Assembly: GCA_033964015.1 (NCBI GenBank)
Contig: CM066913.1
Coordinates: 8,116,953 to 8,180,952 of the forward strand
DNA: 64,000 nucleotides
Reading direction: 5' to 3'
From: Scolanthus callimorphus
Lineage: Eukaryota; Cnidaria; Anthozoa; Actiniaria; Edwardsiidae
The notes under the pieces are model-generated. The model had not been told where the DNA came from, ran no database searches, and saw only the letters and a list, made by a program, of their open reading frames with translations. Of this stretch, positions 23,216 to 33,560 are shown piece by piece. Every line of letters starts with the position of its first letter. Position 1 is the stretch's first letter. Both the position numbers and the translations under genes were made by a program.

Positions 23216-25105
23216 GGAACAATACTTTGAAATAGAACAATCAGATGAAATATCAGTTCAGTGAAATTGGACATCATCTGAGCAATTTATGAACATCTTC
23301 GCGAGGAAATGTGTTAATCATCGTTTCACGTGCCTCACTTTACAGGTTATTGGTGACCCCGGTAGTTGATTGTCCTCTAGAATTTTCGGTAACCTTGCGA
23401 CACTATACTATTGGTGATGGTGTAAGTTGTGGGCACAAGAAAAGATTAGGTAATGTTAGTGAAGTAGACTTGATAATGTAATGAAGTTTTGACTCATTTT
23501 GAAGCTTGGCCAAGATTTAATTAAAGGCATTAAGCATTGCTTTAAAGGCTATAAATACATCAAAATAACTTTTTCTTTATCTGAGCTTCCGATGAATGTC
23601 ATATTCAAAATAACTATTTTTTGTTGAATTTTCCTCAGCTATTTCAATTTTTTAAATTCAGTAGGAAATAGTTTACATTACTGTGTTTATCGTTTATATT
23701 TACTTTCTTGTTTAGCAAAATAACGTTCTACAAGGTAATTGTCGCTTTTCTTTTCAATTTGCCAGAAAATCCGCGCAGTCTAGTCGAAAAACAATCAGCG
23801 AACCACAAAACTTTGAGAAGTAATTGCTGTATATATTTTAGTTCATCGATATTACGTTGAATTTTCGCCTACAGGTTTATTGATGATATTCCGAAAAAGG
23901 TTTCATAGCCAATTGCTAAACATCACTGCCTTTATGGCTAAGAGGCTGGTTTCCATATAGTTTTATCTGCCGTATCAGTCGACCGTGAAACAAAAGAATA
24001 ATTCCAATGCGGCAGATACGACAGATAAGACTATATGGAAGCCAGGCTTTATAGATCAATTTCGATATTTTAAAATTCGCACTTGTGTCCGAGGTTGAGA
24101 ATATAGCAAAAGAAATCCCATCGCCATTGAAGATTGAATAATTCATTTCTTTTGCTTTATTCCCCTAAGCCTCGGATCCGTGTTGGTGCCAAAAACAAAA
24201 GAAAGTTCGTCTACAGCTTTTGTTCCTAGCACCTACATGCTGTCATGCTTTTGTTATGTTATTCCCATAGGAATGATTGCAAACCAAAGAATATCGAAAT
24301 TGGTCTATTTGCACGATCTGTTGTTTCGGGCCGATTGTCGGTCCGAGCATCTACACGCTGCGATTTATCGTCCCCCAGATTTGATCTGCGAAATGAAAAA
24401 TCTGCTGAATCGCAACGGATTGAAGAAGTCGGGCCGACACCAAATGAAGCTAAACAACATCGGCCCAACAAATCGGTTCGTGTGAATCAGCCATTAGCTT
24501 TCTAAAAGATCATTTATCTTATTTCTGACTTTGACATGATAGCCATTGGATTAGAGCTTCTAAGCAGATAAGCAAAAGCTTGCGAATTTAGTGAGATGCC
24601 AGAGATTCCACACTGAAAATGATACATTCCGCCTTTCTCTGCTTATCTTGATATGTAAAGCTTTACTCGGAAGCTCATGATTTCTGAGAGTCTGTATAAT
24701 GTCGTTCAGGTTAGCATTAAAAATAAACACTTTAAGAGGCTTGATTAGCCGCCATTTTGTTGGCCAGAAAAATGGCCAAGTCAGATAAAGCACCCATTGC
24801 ATCGGTTGACTAAGAGAGGTTAATACAATTTTCCTGTTTGATAATGGTAAACCAAGGAATAAACTTTGCTTTGGCATTCGCTTTTGTTTTTGGGCCATTT
24901 TTATTCAGTTTAAATATGGCATGGCTATTTTGGAGATTTCTACATGTAATGCTACGTGTTAAATCGAATGTAAAAACTAACAAACGAGAGATCGACTGGC
25001 TGAGCAAAGCGGTGCGTTAATAACTAGTTCATGTATTGTGATTGTTGGAATTTTATTTCAGGATTTGATAGAATACAAATAAAAATATTCAGAATATTAA
25101 GACTA
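23216..25105. other. Downstream flank of FAM120A-like gene; small TIR element
   Basis: The first few hundred bases are probably 3' UTR. A TIR element lies at about 23,938-24,050: GCTGGTTTCCATATAGTTTT near its left end pairs with the inverted AGACTATATGGAAGCCAGGC near its right. I see no supported gene in the remaining AT-rich sequence; the open frames at about 24.2-24.5 and 24.8-25.0 kb show no recognisable domain. Confidence 0.4.
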
Positions 25106-25363
25106 ATGTCTTCTACAAGCTGGGGTTTGTTAATTTGCTTGATATGTTTATTTTTCGTAGGTATTTTCATTTTAGCGCTCATCGAACTCAGTCAAACTTC
25201 ACACAGCAACACAAGAAAACTGCAAACTATCAACTCTGGAGTTCGCTCAATGATCCTGGGGAGCCTGTGTCGGGACACCCCAATTTTTACTCTCTGCACC
25301 CCAGTTTCAGACTGTACCGACATTTTTTCGATAAATGCTCTACGGTACCTCGAGATTGACTGA
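25106..25363 (+). CDS. Possible small membrane or secreted protein, unknown
   Basis: An 85-residue frame starts with ATG and has one strongly hydrophobic segment at residues ~6-28 (WGLLICLICLFFVGIFILAL) that could be a signal anchor. The C-terminal half contains four cysteines (SLCRDTPIFTLCTPVSDCTD region). The frame ends inside the left arm of a long inverted repeat that starts at about 25,283, so its C-terminus is repeat-encoded. I do not recognise the family and cannot exclude that this is a chance frame. Confidence 0.2.
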   Translation: MSSTSWGLLICLICLFFVGIFILALIELSQTSHSNTRKLQTINSGVRSMILGSLCRDTPIFTLCTPVSDCTDIFSINALRYLEID

Positions 25364-26600
25364 TTGCCTACGTGTAACCGAAGTCTGTCTAAATTCTACA
25401 AGCCCGATCTGAAGATTTTTTAGGAGTTATAAATCAGGGCTATAATTTATGTAAAATCCAGTGTTATGAATTGACATGGCAGAATTGGGTACTTCATTGA
25501 TAAATTGAACGTTTTTATAGCTCATGTTTAAGGAAGTTCATGCTTTTTATGAGAATTAAATATTTCTTTGCGATTTCGAAAAGGATACAAATGTAAGTCA
25601 TCATCATAATGGCCCCACGCATCAGCTTACTGCGAAATTTTGGCCTACTGTCACGAAATTTGGACTGATTTGAAAAATCGTAGTTTTTTTTTTTTCACTT
25701 CAAATTTTTGGACGACTCCGATTGATCAATGTAAAGTTTGTCTCCAAAGTTTCAACTGTGGACGCAAAGATCGATAAATATTGGATGGATTCGTGTAGTT
25801 TCTGCTCAGGGACTAGCTTTTGTTCTTCGTTCGGCACAAAATCGAATTCCAATGCAGCACACGTTTGATATTCGCGCGTGACTGCTCTCCGAATCGTCGC
25901 CGACATATGGTAATTAAATGCATAACAAAAGACCGAAAAACCTAAGAAAATTATCATACATCGGAGACTAGCCAAGCACGTGCGCTCATTGGAATTCGAT
26001 ATTGTGCCGAACGGGGAACAATAGTAAATCCCAGAGTAGAAACTACAGAAATCCATCCAATATTTACCGATCTTTGCGTTCCCAGTTGACAGCCTTAGAG
26101 GATTTCAATTAATATGAAACGTTGGAGACAAACTTTACATTGATCCATTGGAGTCGTCCAAAAATTTGAAGCGAAAAAAACTACGATTTTTTAAATCAGA
26201 CTAAATTTCGTGAACGTAGGCCCAAATTTCGCGTTGAGCTGATGCGTAGGGCAATTATGTTGATACTTAGATTTCTATATTTTTCGAAATCGCAAAATAA
26301 TATTTGATTTTAAATAAAAGCATGACCTTCCTTGAACAATTACAAATAGAATGAGCTATAAACTTCAATTTATAACCATGAAGTACCAAACTCATATTTA
26401 TTCACTACACTGAATTTTACATAAATTATAGCCCTGATTTATTACTCCTCAAATATCTTCAGATCGGGCTTGTAGAATTTAGTGAAACTTCGGTTACACG
26501 TAAGCAACCAGTCAATCTCGAGGTACCGTAGAGCATTTATCGAAAAAAATGTCGGTACAGTCTGAAATTGGGGTGAGAGTAAAAATAGGCGTGGCCCGAT
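25283..26600. repeat. Long inverted repeat (arms ~530-570 bp, spacer ~220 bp)
   Basis: The left arm, about 25,283-25,810, and the right arm, about 26,032-26,600, are inverted copies with substitutions and small indels throughout (my estimate is about four in five bases matching). Landmarks are CAGACTGTACCGACATTTTT, ATGCTCTACGGTACCTCGAG, TTCTACAAGCCCGATCTGAA, CGTAGTTTTTTT and AATATTGGATGGATT. The spacer holds GTGCTGCATTGGAATTCG-type sequence and no known gene. A transcript across it would form a long imperfect hairpin. Confidence 0.8.
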
Positions 26601-28535
26601 TGTCACGTGATACTAGCTCCGATCTCCCCAACTTTTGTACTGACATAAATTTCAATCTATTGCCATTGGTAGTATGTGTGTTATATTGGCTGCGTGATAG
26701 AATTCAACCTGTTTTTATATGAGAGGTTCAAAATTGGTTCTCAGGGGACTTGAGGCACGGGTCTAACAGCAAAAATGCTAAAAATACTATAAAAAGTTCT
26801 GCAAGGAAGAGAAAACATCTAGCACAAACAGTTATTCGTTAAGGTTGTTCCTCAAGTTGGGACAATTCTTTTGAAATATTTTGTAACCATGGTAACCGAT
26901 TGCGTTACCTGGCAGAGCGTGACAAAGGCCTTATTTTCGTCATTCCTAAATGGAGGAATGCTCACCATGAATAATTTAACGATATTTTTGACAATATTAC
27001 TTCAAATTGACCCAAAAACATTCAAAATATCTGAACTATCAAGACTACTAGTCAGGATAAGGGTTAATACATCGTTTTAGTATATTTTTATAGTATATGC
27101 CTCGTTCTATTAAAGATTAATACTATTAAGGTACGTAATCAATAAAACGAGCTGTCCGAACCAGCGAATTCACTGGTAGCGTAGTGGTTAGGGTTAGGGT
27201 ATAGAGACTGGAAAGTTACAGGTTCGAACCCCGATGATTTTCATAATTCTTTTTTCACTTCTGTAGGTGAGCGCTTGTTTAGAAAAAAATTCTAAGTGCC
27301 AGTGAGCATTCCTCGATTTAGGCGTGTGTCTTATTTTCTTTGAAGCCTTGGGAGGCATGGTAAATGAGTTTGGCCCTTTTTCGAAAGTGGTTTATAATGT
27401 TGACTATCGGATGTAAAATACAATTCAAATGAGGATGGCTGTCCAAGCAATTCTGATTTTGAGATAATGAGAAGTATCAAATTACATACCAGTAAATACC
27501 ATGATTGTAAATAACATTTCCAGCCATCCTCATTTGATTTATTTGTGTACCACTATGGTCTTCTAATATCACCAAAAAGAATACGAAATATTATTCGTCT
27601 TCCTACCCTCCCGAAGAGGTTTATACAAAAATATATTTTAAGGTCAAAGATTACGAGATTTGTTGCTATGGAGACCAAATAACGTTAAGGCGGTTTAGAA
27701 TGCCAAATGCAATTTATATTCAACAACATTCATAAGCATATATGAATGCATTAAGGGATAGACCACCCCCCTTGGTTTTCCGTCCGCCATATTGGATTTG
27801 CTTTGGACCCATGCCTTAAGTACCCTGAGTTGGCATGGGTGCAAAATTACTGGGTCGATCCATCTTAAGACTCTAGTCTTTAGGACTACACTTTCAAAAG
27901 GGAGTGCGTCCTCATCCAAAGTCGCACTTCCCCTGGATCCGCAAATGTGTTTCCATCCTAGGGGAGGGTGTGTTGGTAATTATTAAAGATTGGGACCTGC
28001 TGTCTCACTTGTCCCAGCTGCTATGAACTTGGCAGCAGTTTCCGGTTATATTTTTCGAGTTATTGACATAGCGTAGACTCATTTTTACATCCAGGCTCTG
28101 AAAACATATCACTTGTCTTTCAATTTGCTCAGTTAATACCGCAACTTATGACCGTAGCAATAATAGCGTTGTTCTGATTGGTCACTATTCAGGCTATTGA
28201 TAATGTTTTGGCTTTGTTCACAGATTGCTTGACGTCCTTGTCTTGTATTTATGCTGAAAAACGCTCTTGAATGGTGGCATCTGATTTCGTTCGCGATATC
28301 TTTGTGAAATTGTTTCATTTAATTAATCTGATATACCTGCATTGCATTCTATCTATGCTCTATTTCACCGCCGCATTTATTTGCGGCTCTTTATTTTACA
28401 CCGTTCTCGTGTCTCTCCCAAACATACGCGCGCTCTATTCATGTAAAGTTGTTCTCTCGATTAATCCAAAGCCCTTTTCTCAGTTTCGCCCAGTGCAGAG
28501 ATACTAGAGATTAACACTCTCAATCTCTTCCGTCT
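26601..28535. other. Non-coding interval with a tRNA-like segment
   Basis: No gene is supported. The region is AT-rich with short frames. It includes a tRNA-like sequence at about 27,172-27,236 (separate entry) and two inverted-looking CAAATGAGGATGGCTG / CAGCCATCCTCATTTG motifs at about 27,427 and 27,522, which mark a small palindromic element. Confidence 0.4.
27172..27236 (+). repeat. tRNA-like segment (SINE head or tRNA pseudogene)
   Basis: An A-box-like TAGCGTAGTGGTTAGGG and a B-box-like GGTTCGAACCCC lie at tRNA-like spacing and are followed by a T-rich stretch. The acceptor stem does not pair and the anticodon arm is unclear, so I do not call a functional tRNA. A second segment with the same layout lies at 62,430-62,508. 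Confidence 0.45.
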
Positions 28536-29561
28536 TCAGGCTTCCATGGTTCTTTCTTCAGTAGTCATCGAATTGTTTTGTACGACATTGATCTTCTTGG
28601 AAATTAACTCAAGGAAAGCTCGTCTAAAGTCCTTCAGAAACGCGAAATATAATAAAGGACTAAGAGCTGAATTCCAAAAGAACAAATATACAAAGAAGAA
28701 GATCATATTATCTGAAATGACGATATTAAGTTGTAGCTGCAACAATTCTGAGAAGCGCGTTAAATTGAGTGCAATGAATATAGGCGCCCAGCACAATGTG
28801 AAGAGAAACAGAGAGCAAAGAATAAGTTTAACGGCCGTCTTTAGCATTTGAATTCTCTGCTGTTGTTGACCTTGGGGAAGCCCGACTGCATTTGAGGATT
28901 TCTTAAGTTTCCGCAGTATGGCCACGTTAACGCCCGAGATTGCTGTGATCATCAACAAAACCATGGTGTTTAGTATCGCATAAGATATGCTAAATCCCTG
29001 AATAGTTTGATCTAGTGTACAGAATAGTTTTCCCTGAACATTTAGAATGGCAGTGTATTTAAAACGCACTGCACTGATCGCTGCCGCTGTAACCCACGGT
29101 ACGGTTACCAGCACCATCATTGTTCGGCGTGAAAGCGGAGGTACTTGGACTTTTGAGGACACTGCTCGGTAGCGCTCGATGCTGATAATGAGAAGAGTTA
29201 TCAGAGACACCCATGGAAGTGCGTCTATCATACAAGAGTACAATTTGCATATAATAAATCCCAAGGTGTTATTCCCTAAGCTCCACTCCCGAGACCCCTT
29301 AAGATACCCGTCGAGCCACTTTACAGGGATGGCCAGTATGTTCATCGAGTCACACAAAGCCATGGACGCTATGAAGACGTGTATGTTTTTGCGAAGACTG
29401 TGTTTCCTCCACACCATTAAGATGATGACGATATTCCAAAACAGCCCAAAAATCACAACAACGAATAAAGCCAAAATTTTGAGAGTCGAAGTTTGTCTCT
29501 CAAGATCGCCAGTAGTTGTGGCGTTGTGGAAGGTGGCGGTAGTATTGAATCCTGGCGCCAT
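28536..29561 (-). CDS. Rhodopsin-like (class A) G protein-coupled receptor, intronless
   Basis: A 341-residue seven-helix receptor, plasma-membrane, for an unknown (probably peptide or amine) ligand. The N-terminus has NTT and NAT glycosylation sequons. Helix 1 is near residues 27-50 (LALFVVVIFGLFWNIVIIL), helix 2 contains MALCDSM, a conserved Cys precedes helix 3, ERY ends helix 3 (ISIERYRAV), helix 6 has the toggle motif CWAP, and helix 7 has NSALSPLLYF, where the usual NPxxY is SPLLY. Helix 8 follows as FLKDFRRAF. The coding frame is uninterrupted, typical of lineage-expanded cnidarian receptors. Two relics of closely related receptors lie next to it (30.3 kb, and 32.1/47.7-48.8 kb), so this is a small local cluster. 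Specific ligand class cannot be told from sequence by eye. Confidence 0.9.
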   Translation of the reverse strand: MAPGFNTTATFHNATTTGDLERQTSTLKILALFVVVIFGLFWNIVIILMVWRKHSLRKNIHVFIASMALCDSMNILAIPVKWLDGYLKGSREWSLGNNTLGFIICKLYSCMIDALPWVSLITLLIISIERYRAVSSKVQVPPLSRRTMMVLVTVPWVTAAAISAVRFKYTAILNVQGKLFCTLDQTIQGFSISYAILNTMVLLMITAISGVNVAILRKLKKSSNAVGLPQGQQQQRIQMLKTAVKLILCSLFLFTLCWAPIFIALNLTRFSELLQLQLNIVISDNMIFFFVYLFFWNSALSPLLYFAFLKDFRRAFLELISKKINVVQNNSMTTEERTMEA

Positions 29562-29692
29562 TTTACCTGACCTTACTTATCCTGTTGAGCTCCGGTGTAG
29601 ACTACTTGTTTCAAATCAAGGGGCCTCACTTTTGATGCCAATACAAGCTCTGGTAACAGCGCATGCGTGTACGGAAATGACTCACATTTACA

Positions 29693-29930
29693 TGTAGAGC
29701 ATTCTAGTACCCAGAGCCCCCCAACTCGTCTCCTCGCAGGGGAGGCTCTGGTGACAGCCATTTGAGGACCTTTGCCGGTTTGCTGGTTTTGAACGTTGGT
29801 GTGCATGTGCAGGAAGATCTTTCTCTCAGCGGCTCTGTATCAAATCTCGCGCATGCGTCTGTGGCTGTCACCAGAACCTCCCCCGCGAGGAGATGAGCCG
29901 GGGAGCTCTGGGTAAGAGAATGCATGTAAA
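29693..29930. mobile_element. TIR element just upstream of the GPCR
   Basis: The ends ATGTAGAGCATTCTAGTACC and, inverted, TACATGCATTCTCTTACCC pair, continued by CCAGAGC / GCTCTGG and CTCCTCGCAGGGGAGG / CCCCCGCGAGGAGATG. The interior has CGCATGCG-type motifs. It lies 130 bp from the receptor start codon, so it may affect that promoter. Confidence 0.6.
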
Positions 29931-31489
29931 AGTATAGCGCTGTTCACGCTGACGTCATCCATTGTTATTAATATGCAAACCAGAGATCGATTGGTTCACA
30001 GAACAAATTAAAGGGCGCTATTCAATCTACGGTTGGCAGATTAGCATTAGAATAGAAATGTTGATAAACAGTGAAAAGACGACCTAGCAAACGAATTTCG
30101 GTGCCAGATACGTTAAAACGCATGCGCGTGCGAGCCGTCGTAGCAAGGACAACCGTGGTGGTCATTTTCGTGTTTTTTTTTTTAAATCTGTCCGAGTATA
30201 CGTAACACATACAATCTCACCAGTCTTCGTGATTCAGATTTTTCTTGGATGCTTCAGGCAGTACAATAAGACGTCTCCTCTAAAGAATTGCTCCTCAATA
30301 CCTCATGGAAAGCTCGTCTCAAATCCACTAGAAACATAAATACTATAACGGAATTGGAGCTAAATTTACGAAATACGGGTATAGGGCAAAGAGTAAATTA
30401 GAGACATAAGAAGATTTTTTACCTTAAAAACTTCCAAAAAGTGCAATCCCCCTTAAATGTATCGTCGTCTTTTATGTTTGAGCCCCCCCCCCCTTTTCAG
30501 GGTGTGGATGGAGTTAACTGATCGACTAACGACAAATGGGCATAAAAGTTACCGACCGAAGAAATACCGATCAACGACAAAAAAATGTTTACCGGCTACA
30601 GACATTTTTACAAATTATTCCAGCCAGTTTATTAAATAAAAAGTTAATTATGAGAAGTAGCGAGTGCTTTGGACTTTTTAGCGCCTTCCCGAGCTTCAAA
30701 TTACCAGAGATTACTGAATTTCAATCGGCATTAAACTGACACTCTGGGCATCCTTAGATGATCTTCAGGGGATGAATAGTCGTCTGTAATTAGACAAGAT
30801 GACGTGTGCGCGCATGCGCAAACGGAGAACTTAAAAAGAAATCTATTCCCGTGTCAATGTAATGCCTAACTATTGGAATATGAGTAAAAACATGCTAAAC
30901 GGCAAATGTGAAAAACATTTCTGCATTATCGTGAGATAAGCTACTACTATTTAAAAAGAACACCAACAACGTGTCCCACATGGATCTCTAACACACTCTT
31001 CAGGCCTATAAATACGTTGGTGATGCATAATAATCAGTTGATTGTTCACTAACGGTACAAGGGGCGTCCTTATATGGTCTGGTGGCCGGGCGTACTCTCA
31101 CCCATAGGTATCTAGCTACTGAGCAATTCAACACCAGGATAGCGACTGTCAGGGCCGAAATCTCTGGCGTGGGCGTAAGAGCCGTACGGTCGCCATACGA
31201 CGCTTCAGCTCCTTGTCTGGAAGTATGGTCCTCCTTTTTTTTCCTCGAGTCAAGTAAATGCTTAATTTGCATTACTATCCCGTTCGTCTTCTAGGTATTC
31301 GCTGCGCACAAACAACACGGCAGTCTCGCCATTTCTAATGTATATATTCAATTCAGTATATATATTTTTATTATTTTGTATTGTGAGGCGCTTTTGATCA
31401 TTGAAATGTTAATGTAAGGCGCTGTATAAAGACAGTGAATGAATTATTATTATTATTATTATTTATTACTAAATATCCTGGCTACGCCC
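29931..31489. other. Intergenic, with a GPCR relic and repeat tails
   Basis: Apart from the GPCR fragment at 30,283-30,420 nothing is clearly coding. A minus-strand frame at 31,006-31,272 has a hydrophobic stretch (ISALTVAILVLNC) but no start-to-end family match. A poly-C tract lies at about 30,483. The segment at 31,340-31,480 ends in (ATT)n and resembles other dispersed repeat tails in the window. Confidence 0.4.
30283..30420 (-). pseudogene. GPCR fragment (helix 7 and helix 8 only)
   Basis: On the plus strand, GGAAAGCTCGTCTCAAATCC matches the 3' part of the intact receptor gene (GGAAAGCTCGTCTAAAGTCC at 28,613). Translated on the minus strand the fragment gives helix-8-like FLVDLRRAFHEVL in one frame and a helix-7-like stretch in another, with stops between. 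It is a decayed third member of the local receptor cluster. Confidence 0.65.
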
Positions 31490-31832
31490 TGCATTATATA
31501 GAGGATATTACACGGTGGCGCGAAGATATGAGTTTTATTTTCGAGTGGCAAGAACAATATTTTACGAATGAGCGCAGCGAATGAGTAAAATATTGTTTTT
31601 GACACGAGAAAATAAAACTCATATCTTCAAGCCACCGTGTAATTTTCTTTTTATTATATAGACAAACCAGAAAAAATATTCCAAATTGATTTCCAAGCGC
31701 TTTTGTTTTGACCGATATTCTCACTAGTGAGTATATGGAAAATATGTCACTGAGGACCCGGATGTAGCTTCGTATGAGATCTACGAGTGGCGTATTTCCC
31801 AGTAAAACACTCGTGTCTATATAATAAATATA
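31490..31832. mobile_element. Foldback TIR element
   Basis: The outer ends ATTATATAGA and, inverted, TCTATATAAT lie at about 31,492 and 31,820. Inside the left half is a long palindrome: TTACACGGTGGC plus GATATGAGTTTTATTTTC pairs with GAAAATAAAACTCATATC plus GCCACCGTGTAA, with AATATTTTAC / GTAAAATATT nearer the centre. No coding capacity. Confidence 0.65.
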
Positions 31833-32082
31833 CATACATATTTTATTTGGCAACATACTGATTTCAAGTGAGGCCGGTTGAATATTCGTTCTGTACGCTT
31901 TTAAGAAATTGTATTTTGTTTTTGAAATGCTAGCTCCGTATCCCTGCTTCGGGGGTCATACTTATTATCGCGTCCTCGAGCTGTCGAGTCCGAGTTTGGA
32001 CAAACTGTCATTGATCATGATGGACTTCATGTGAAGTCTTCTTAGTTCGAGAAACTTCTAGTCGGCCTGAAGCTCAACATTT

Positions 32083-32330
32083 TTATTTCTGCCTTTCTTC
32101 CTTGGGGATTACCATCCAATGTGAAAACCCCACCAACAACATTGCTCTTCTTACAGAACGCTTCAAAAAAGCTCGTCTAAAATCTTTGAGTAAGAGAAAA
32201 TATATCATGGGACCCAGAGCGGAATTTAAGAAGAAGAGATATAGTAAAGTGAAATACATGAAATTCTCTGAGTCTGTTGAATTCGAAATATTTTTTAGCC
32301 CAAATGATGTTGACAATCGGATTACAACGA
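32083..32330 (-). pseudogene. GPCR pseudogene, 3' part (helix 7 and tail), cut off by the Polinton
   Basis: The minus-strand frame runs from the insertion point through VVIRLSTSF, a helix-7 segment with NSALGPMIYF and the helix-8-like LLKDFRRAF, to a stop at 32,083. It closely parallels the end of the intact receptor at 28.5 kb (NSALSPLLYF, FLKDFRRAF). The upstream part of the same gene lies on the far side of the Polinton at 47,650-48,790. The codon phase on the two sides agrees when the element and one copy of CAACGA are ignored. Confidence 0.9.
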
Positions 32331-32603
32331 GTAGTAGCAAAGTGGCGCCACGAGGACAAATTCATTTTTATATCAAAAATGACTTTTTCAATTTTATCAA
32401 AAATGGTTTGTGCACCAAATCCTGTCAAACCCTTTTAAAAAGTTCCCTTTAAAGATGCGCACACCTTTAAAAATTTTCCTGTCAAATCCCTCAAAAAAGT
32501 CTCCCTAACACATATCTCTGACAGTTGTGTAACAAGGTGACTGAAATACCCTCTCTTTCGAGAAATTTTAAAAATGAAAAAACGGTTTAAAGAGATAGAA
32601 TTT
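32330..32603 (+). repeat. Left terminal inverted repeat of the Polinton
   Basis: 274 bp, the reverse complement of 47,374-47,649 apart from four homopolymer-length differences (A5/A4, A5/A6, A6/A7, A6/A7) and no substitutions that I can see. It contains CCTGTCAAAYCC twice (about 32,420 and 32,478) and several TTTAAA-like motifs, and ends just after the promoter box AACGGTTTAAAGAGATAGAA. Everything past GAATTT differs between the two ends. Confidence 0.97.
32582..32603 (+). promoter_or_regulatory. TTTAAA promoter box of the TFIIB-like gene, inside the left TIR
   Basis: AACGGTTTAAAGAGATAGAA is present with TTTAAA at 32,586-32,591, 26 nt before the ATG. The same extended box stands before the polymerase gene at the other end, and a near-copy stands before the zinc-repeat gene at 33,535. 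Its promoter role is inferred from position and recurrence. Confidence 0.7.
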
Positions 32604-32617
32604 CCATATTAATAAAC

Positions 32618-33484
32618 ATGTCAGAATTTGCATTTTTTGACCAAGCCCTCGCTGAATATGAGACTACTAGAACCTCAGAAACGTCAGAAGAGAATGATAG
32701 CGACGTTTCTTGTGACCACAGTGACCTCGTAACAGAAAACGGGATTACAATTTGCCTGGAATGCGGAGAACAAATACAACATACAATTATGCATGAAAAG
32801 GAATGGCGTTTTTACGGTCATTCAGACAGCAAACGGTCTTCAGATCCAAACCGGGTTCAAATGCGCAAGTCTGAGGATAGGAATATTTACAAGGATGTTG
32901 AGAATATGGGTTTCAGTGAAACAATCGTGTCCAAAGCTAACGAGATTTACACTCAGGTAACAAAAGGTCGGATTTACCGCGGAAACATACGTAAGGGGAT
33001 CGTGTTCGCATGTATTTATCACTCCTATAAGATGACTGGCAAATATCAAACAGCAAAGAACTTGATGGAAATCTTTGGGATGAGCAACAAGAGCGGGTTA
33101 AAAGGCTTGAAAATTGTGAATGTCAATTCACCTAAAGATTCTCCAATACACACAACTTCTCTTACCACCGTACATTACATTAATGACGTTATGGATAAAT
33201 TCTCAGCTTCTCCCGCACAGAAGCAAGAAGTAATTCGCCTTTACACTTTGGCAAAAAACCGCTCTTCCAAGTTGAACCGTGCCCGTCCTCAATCCGTTGC
33301 AGCAGCTCTGATATATTACTGGATATGTAAAAAGAAAATGGATAGTAGAGGGGGAGCTCGAGAGGGAAGCCTCTCGAATATTAGTCTTAAGAAATTTGCC
33401 CCAAAGACAGACATTTCCGAGTCGGTCATAAAACAACATGCAAAAGAAGTTGCATTAGTTCTGGATACGTCTGATGTGGTATGA
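32618..33484 (+). CDS. TFIIB-like transcription initiation factor encoded by the Polinton
   Basis: TFIIB bridges TBP-bound promoter DNA and RNA polymerase II. This 288-aa protein has the TFIIB layout: a zinc ribbon (C32-x-H34 ... C46-x2-C49-G), then a B-reader-like stretch (EWRFY at 62-66 and SDPNRVQ at 75-81, matching the eukaryotic WRTFS...DPSRV pattern), then two cyclin-like repeats (about 88-170 and 190-285, the second with RPQSVAAALIYYW). The ribbon has CxH in place of CxxC/H. It is the first gene at the left end with its box in the TIR. TFIIB homologues are standard in large nucleocytoplasmic DNA viruses but are not part of the Polinton set I know. It probably lets the element choose its own TTTAAA promoters in the nucleus. 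Intact frame. Confidence 0.85.
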   Translation: MSEFAFFDQALAEYETTRTSETSEENDSDVSCDHSDLVTENGITICLECGEQIQHTIMHEKEWRFYGHSDSKRSSDPNRVQMRKSEDRNIYKDVENMGFSETIVSKANEIYTQVTKGRIYRGNIRKGIVFACIYHSYKMTGKYQTAKNLMEIFGMSNKSGLKGLKIVNVNSPKDSPIHTTSLTTVHYINDVMDKFSASPAQKQEVIRLYTLAKNRSSKLNRARPQSVAAALIYYWICKKKMDSRGGAREGSLSNISLKKFAPKTDISESVIKQHAKEVALVLDTSDVV

Positions 33485-33529
33485 AAGAGATTTACAAATT
33501 CATAGTTTCGATTCTGTTAAGAATTGAAA

Positions 33530-33545
33530 AACGGTTTAAAGACAT
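33530..33545 (+). promoter_or_regulatory. TTTAAA box of the CxH-CxxC repeat gene
   Basis: AACGGTTTAAAGACATGG with TTTAAA at 33,535-33,540, 20 nt before the ATG at 33,561. It shares AAACGGTTTAAAGA with the boxes inside both TIRs, so this internal gene uses the same promoter type. Confidence 0.65.
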
Positions 33546-33560
33546 GGATTTTTCAATTAA

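Noticed and set aside
24180..24505. Open frames at 24.2-24.5 kb as a gene
   Set aside because: Overlapping frames on both strands over a locally inverted, GGCCGAC-rich segment; no domain or exon borders.
27172..27236. Functional tRNA gene
   Set aside because: A- and B-box-like motifs are present but the acceptor and anticodon stems do not pair; SINE or pseudogene is likelier. The same holds for 62,430-62,508.
31006..31272. Minus-strand frame with a hydrophobic segment, considered as a further GPCR N-terminus
   Set aside because: It does not align with helix 1 of the nearby receptor and has no following helices in order.
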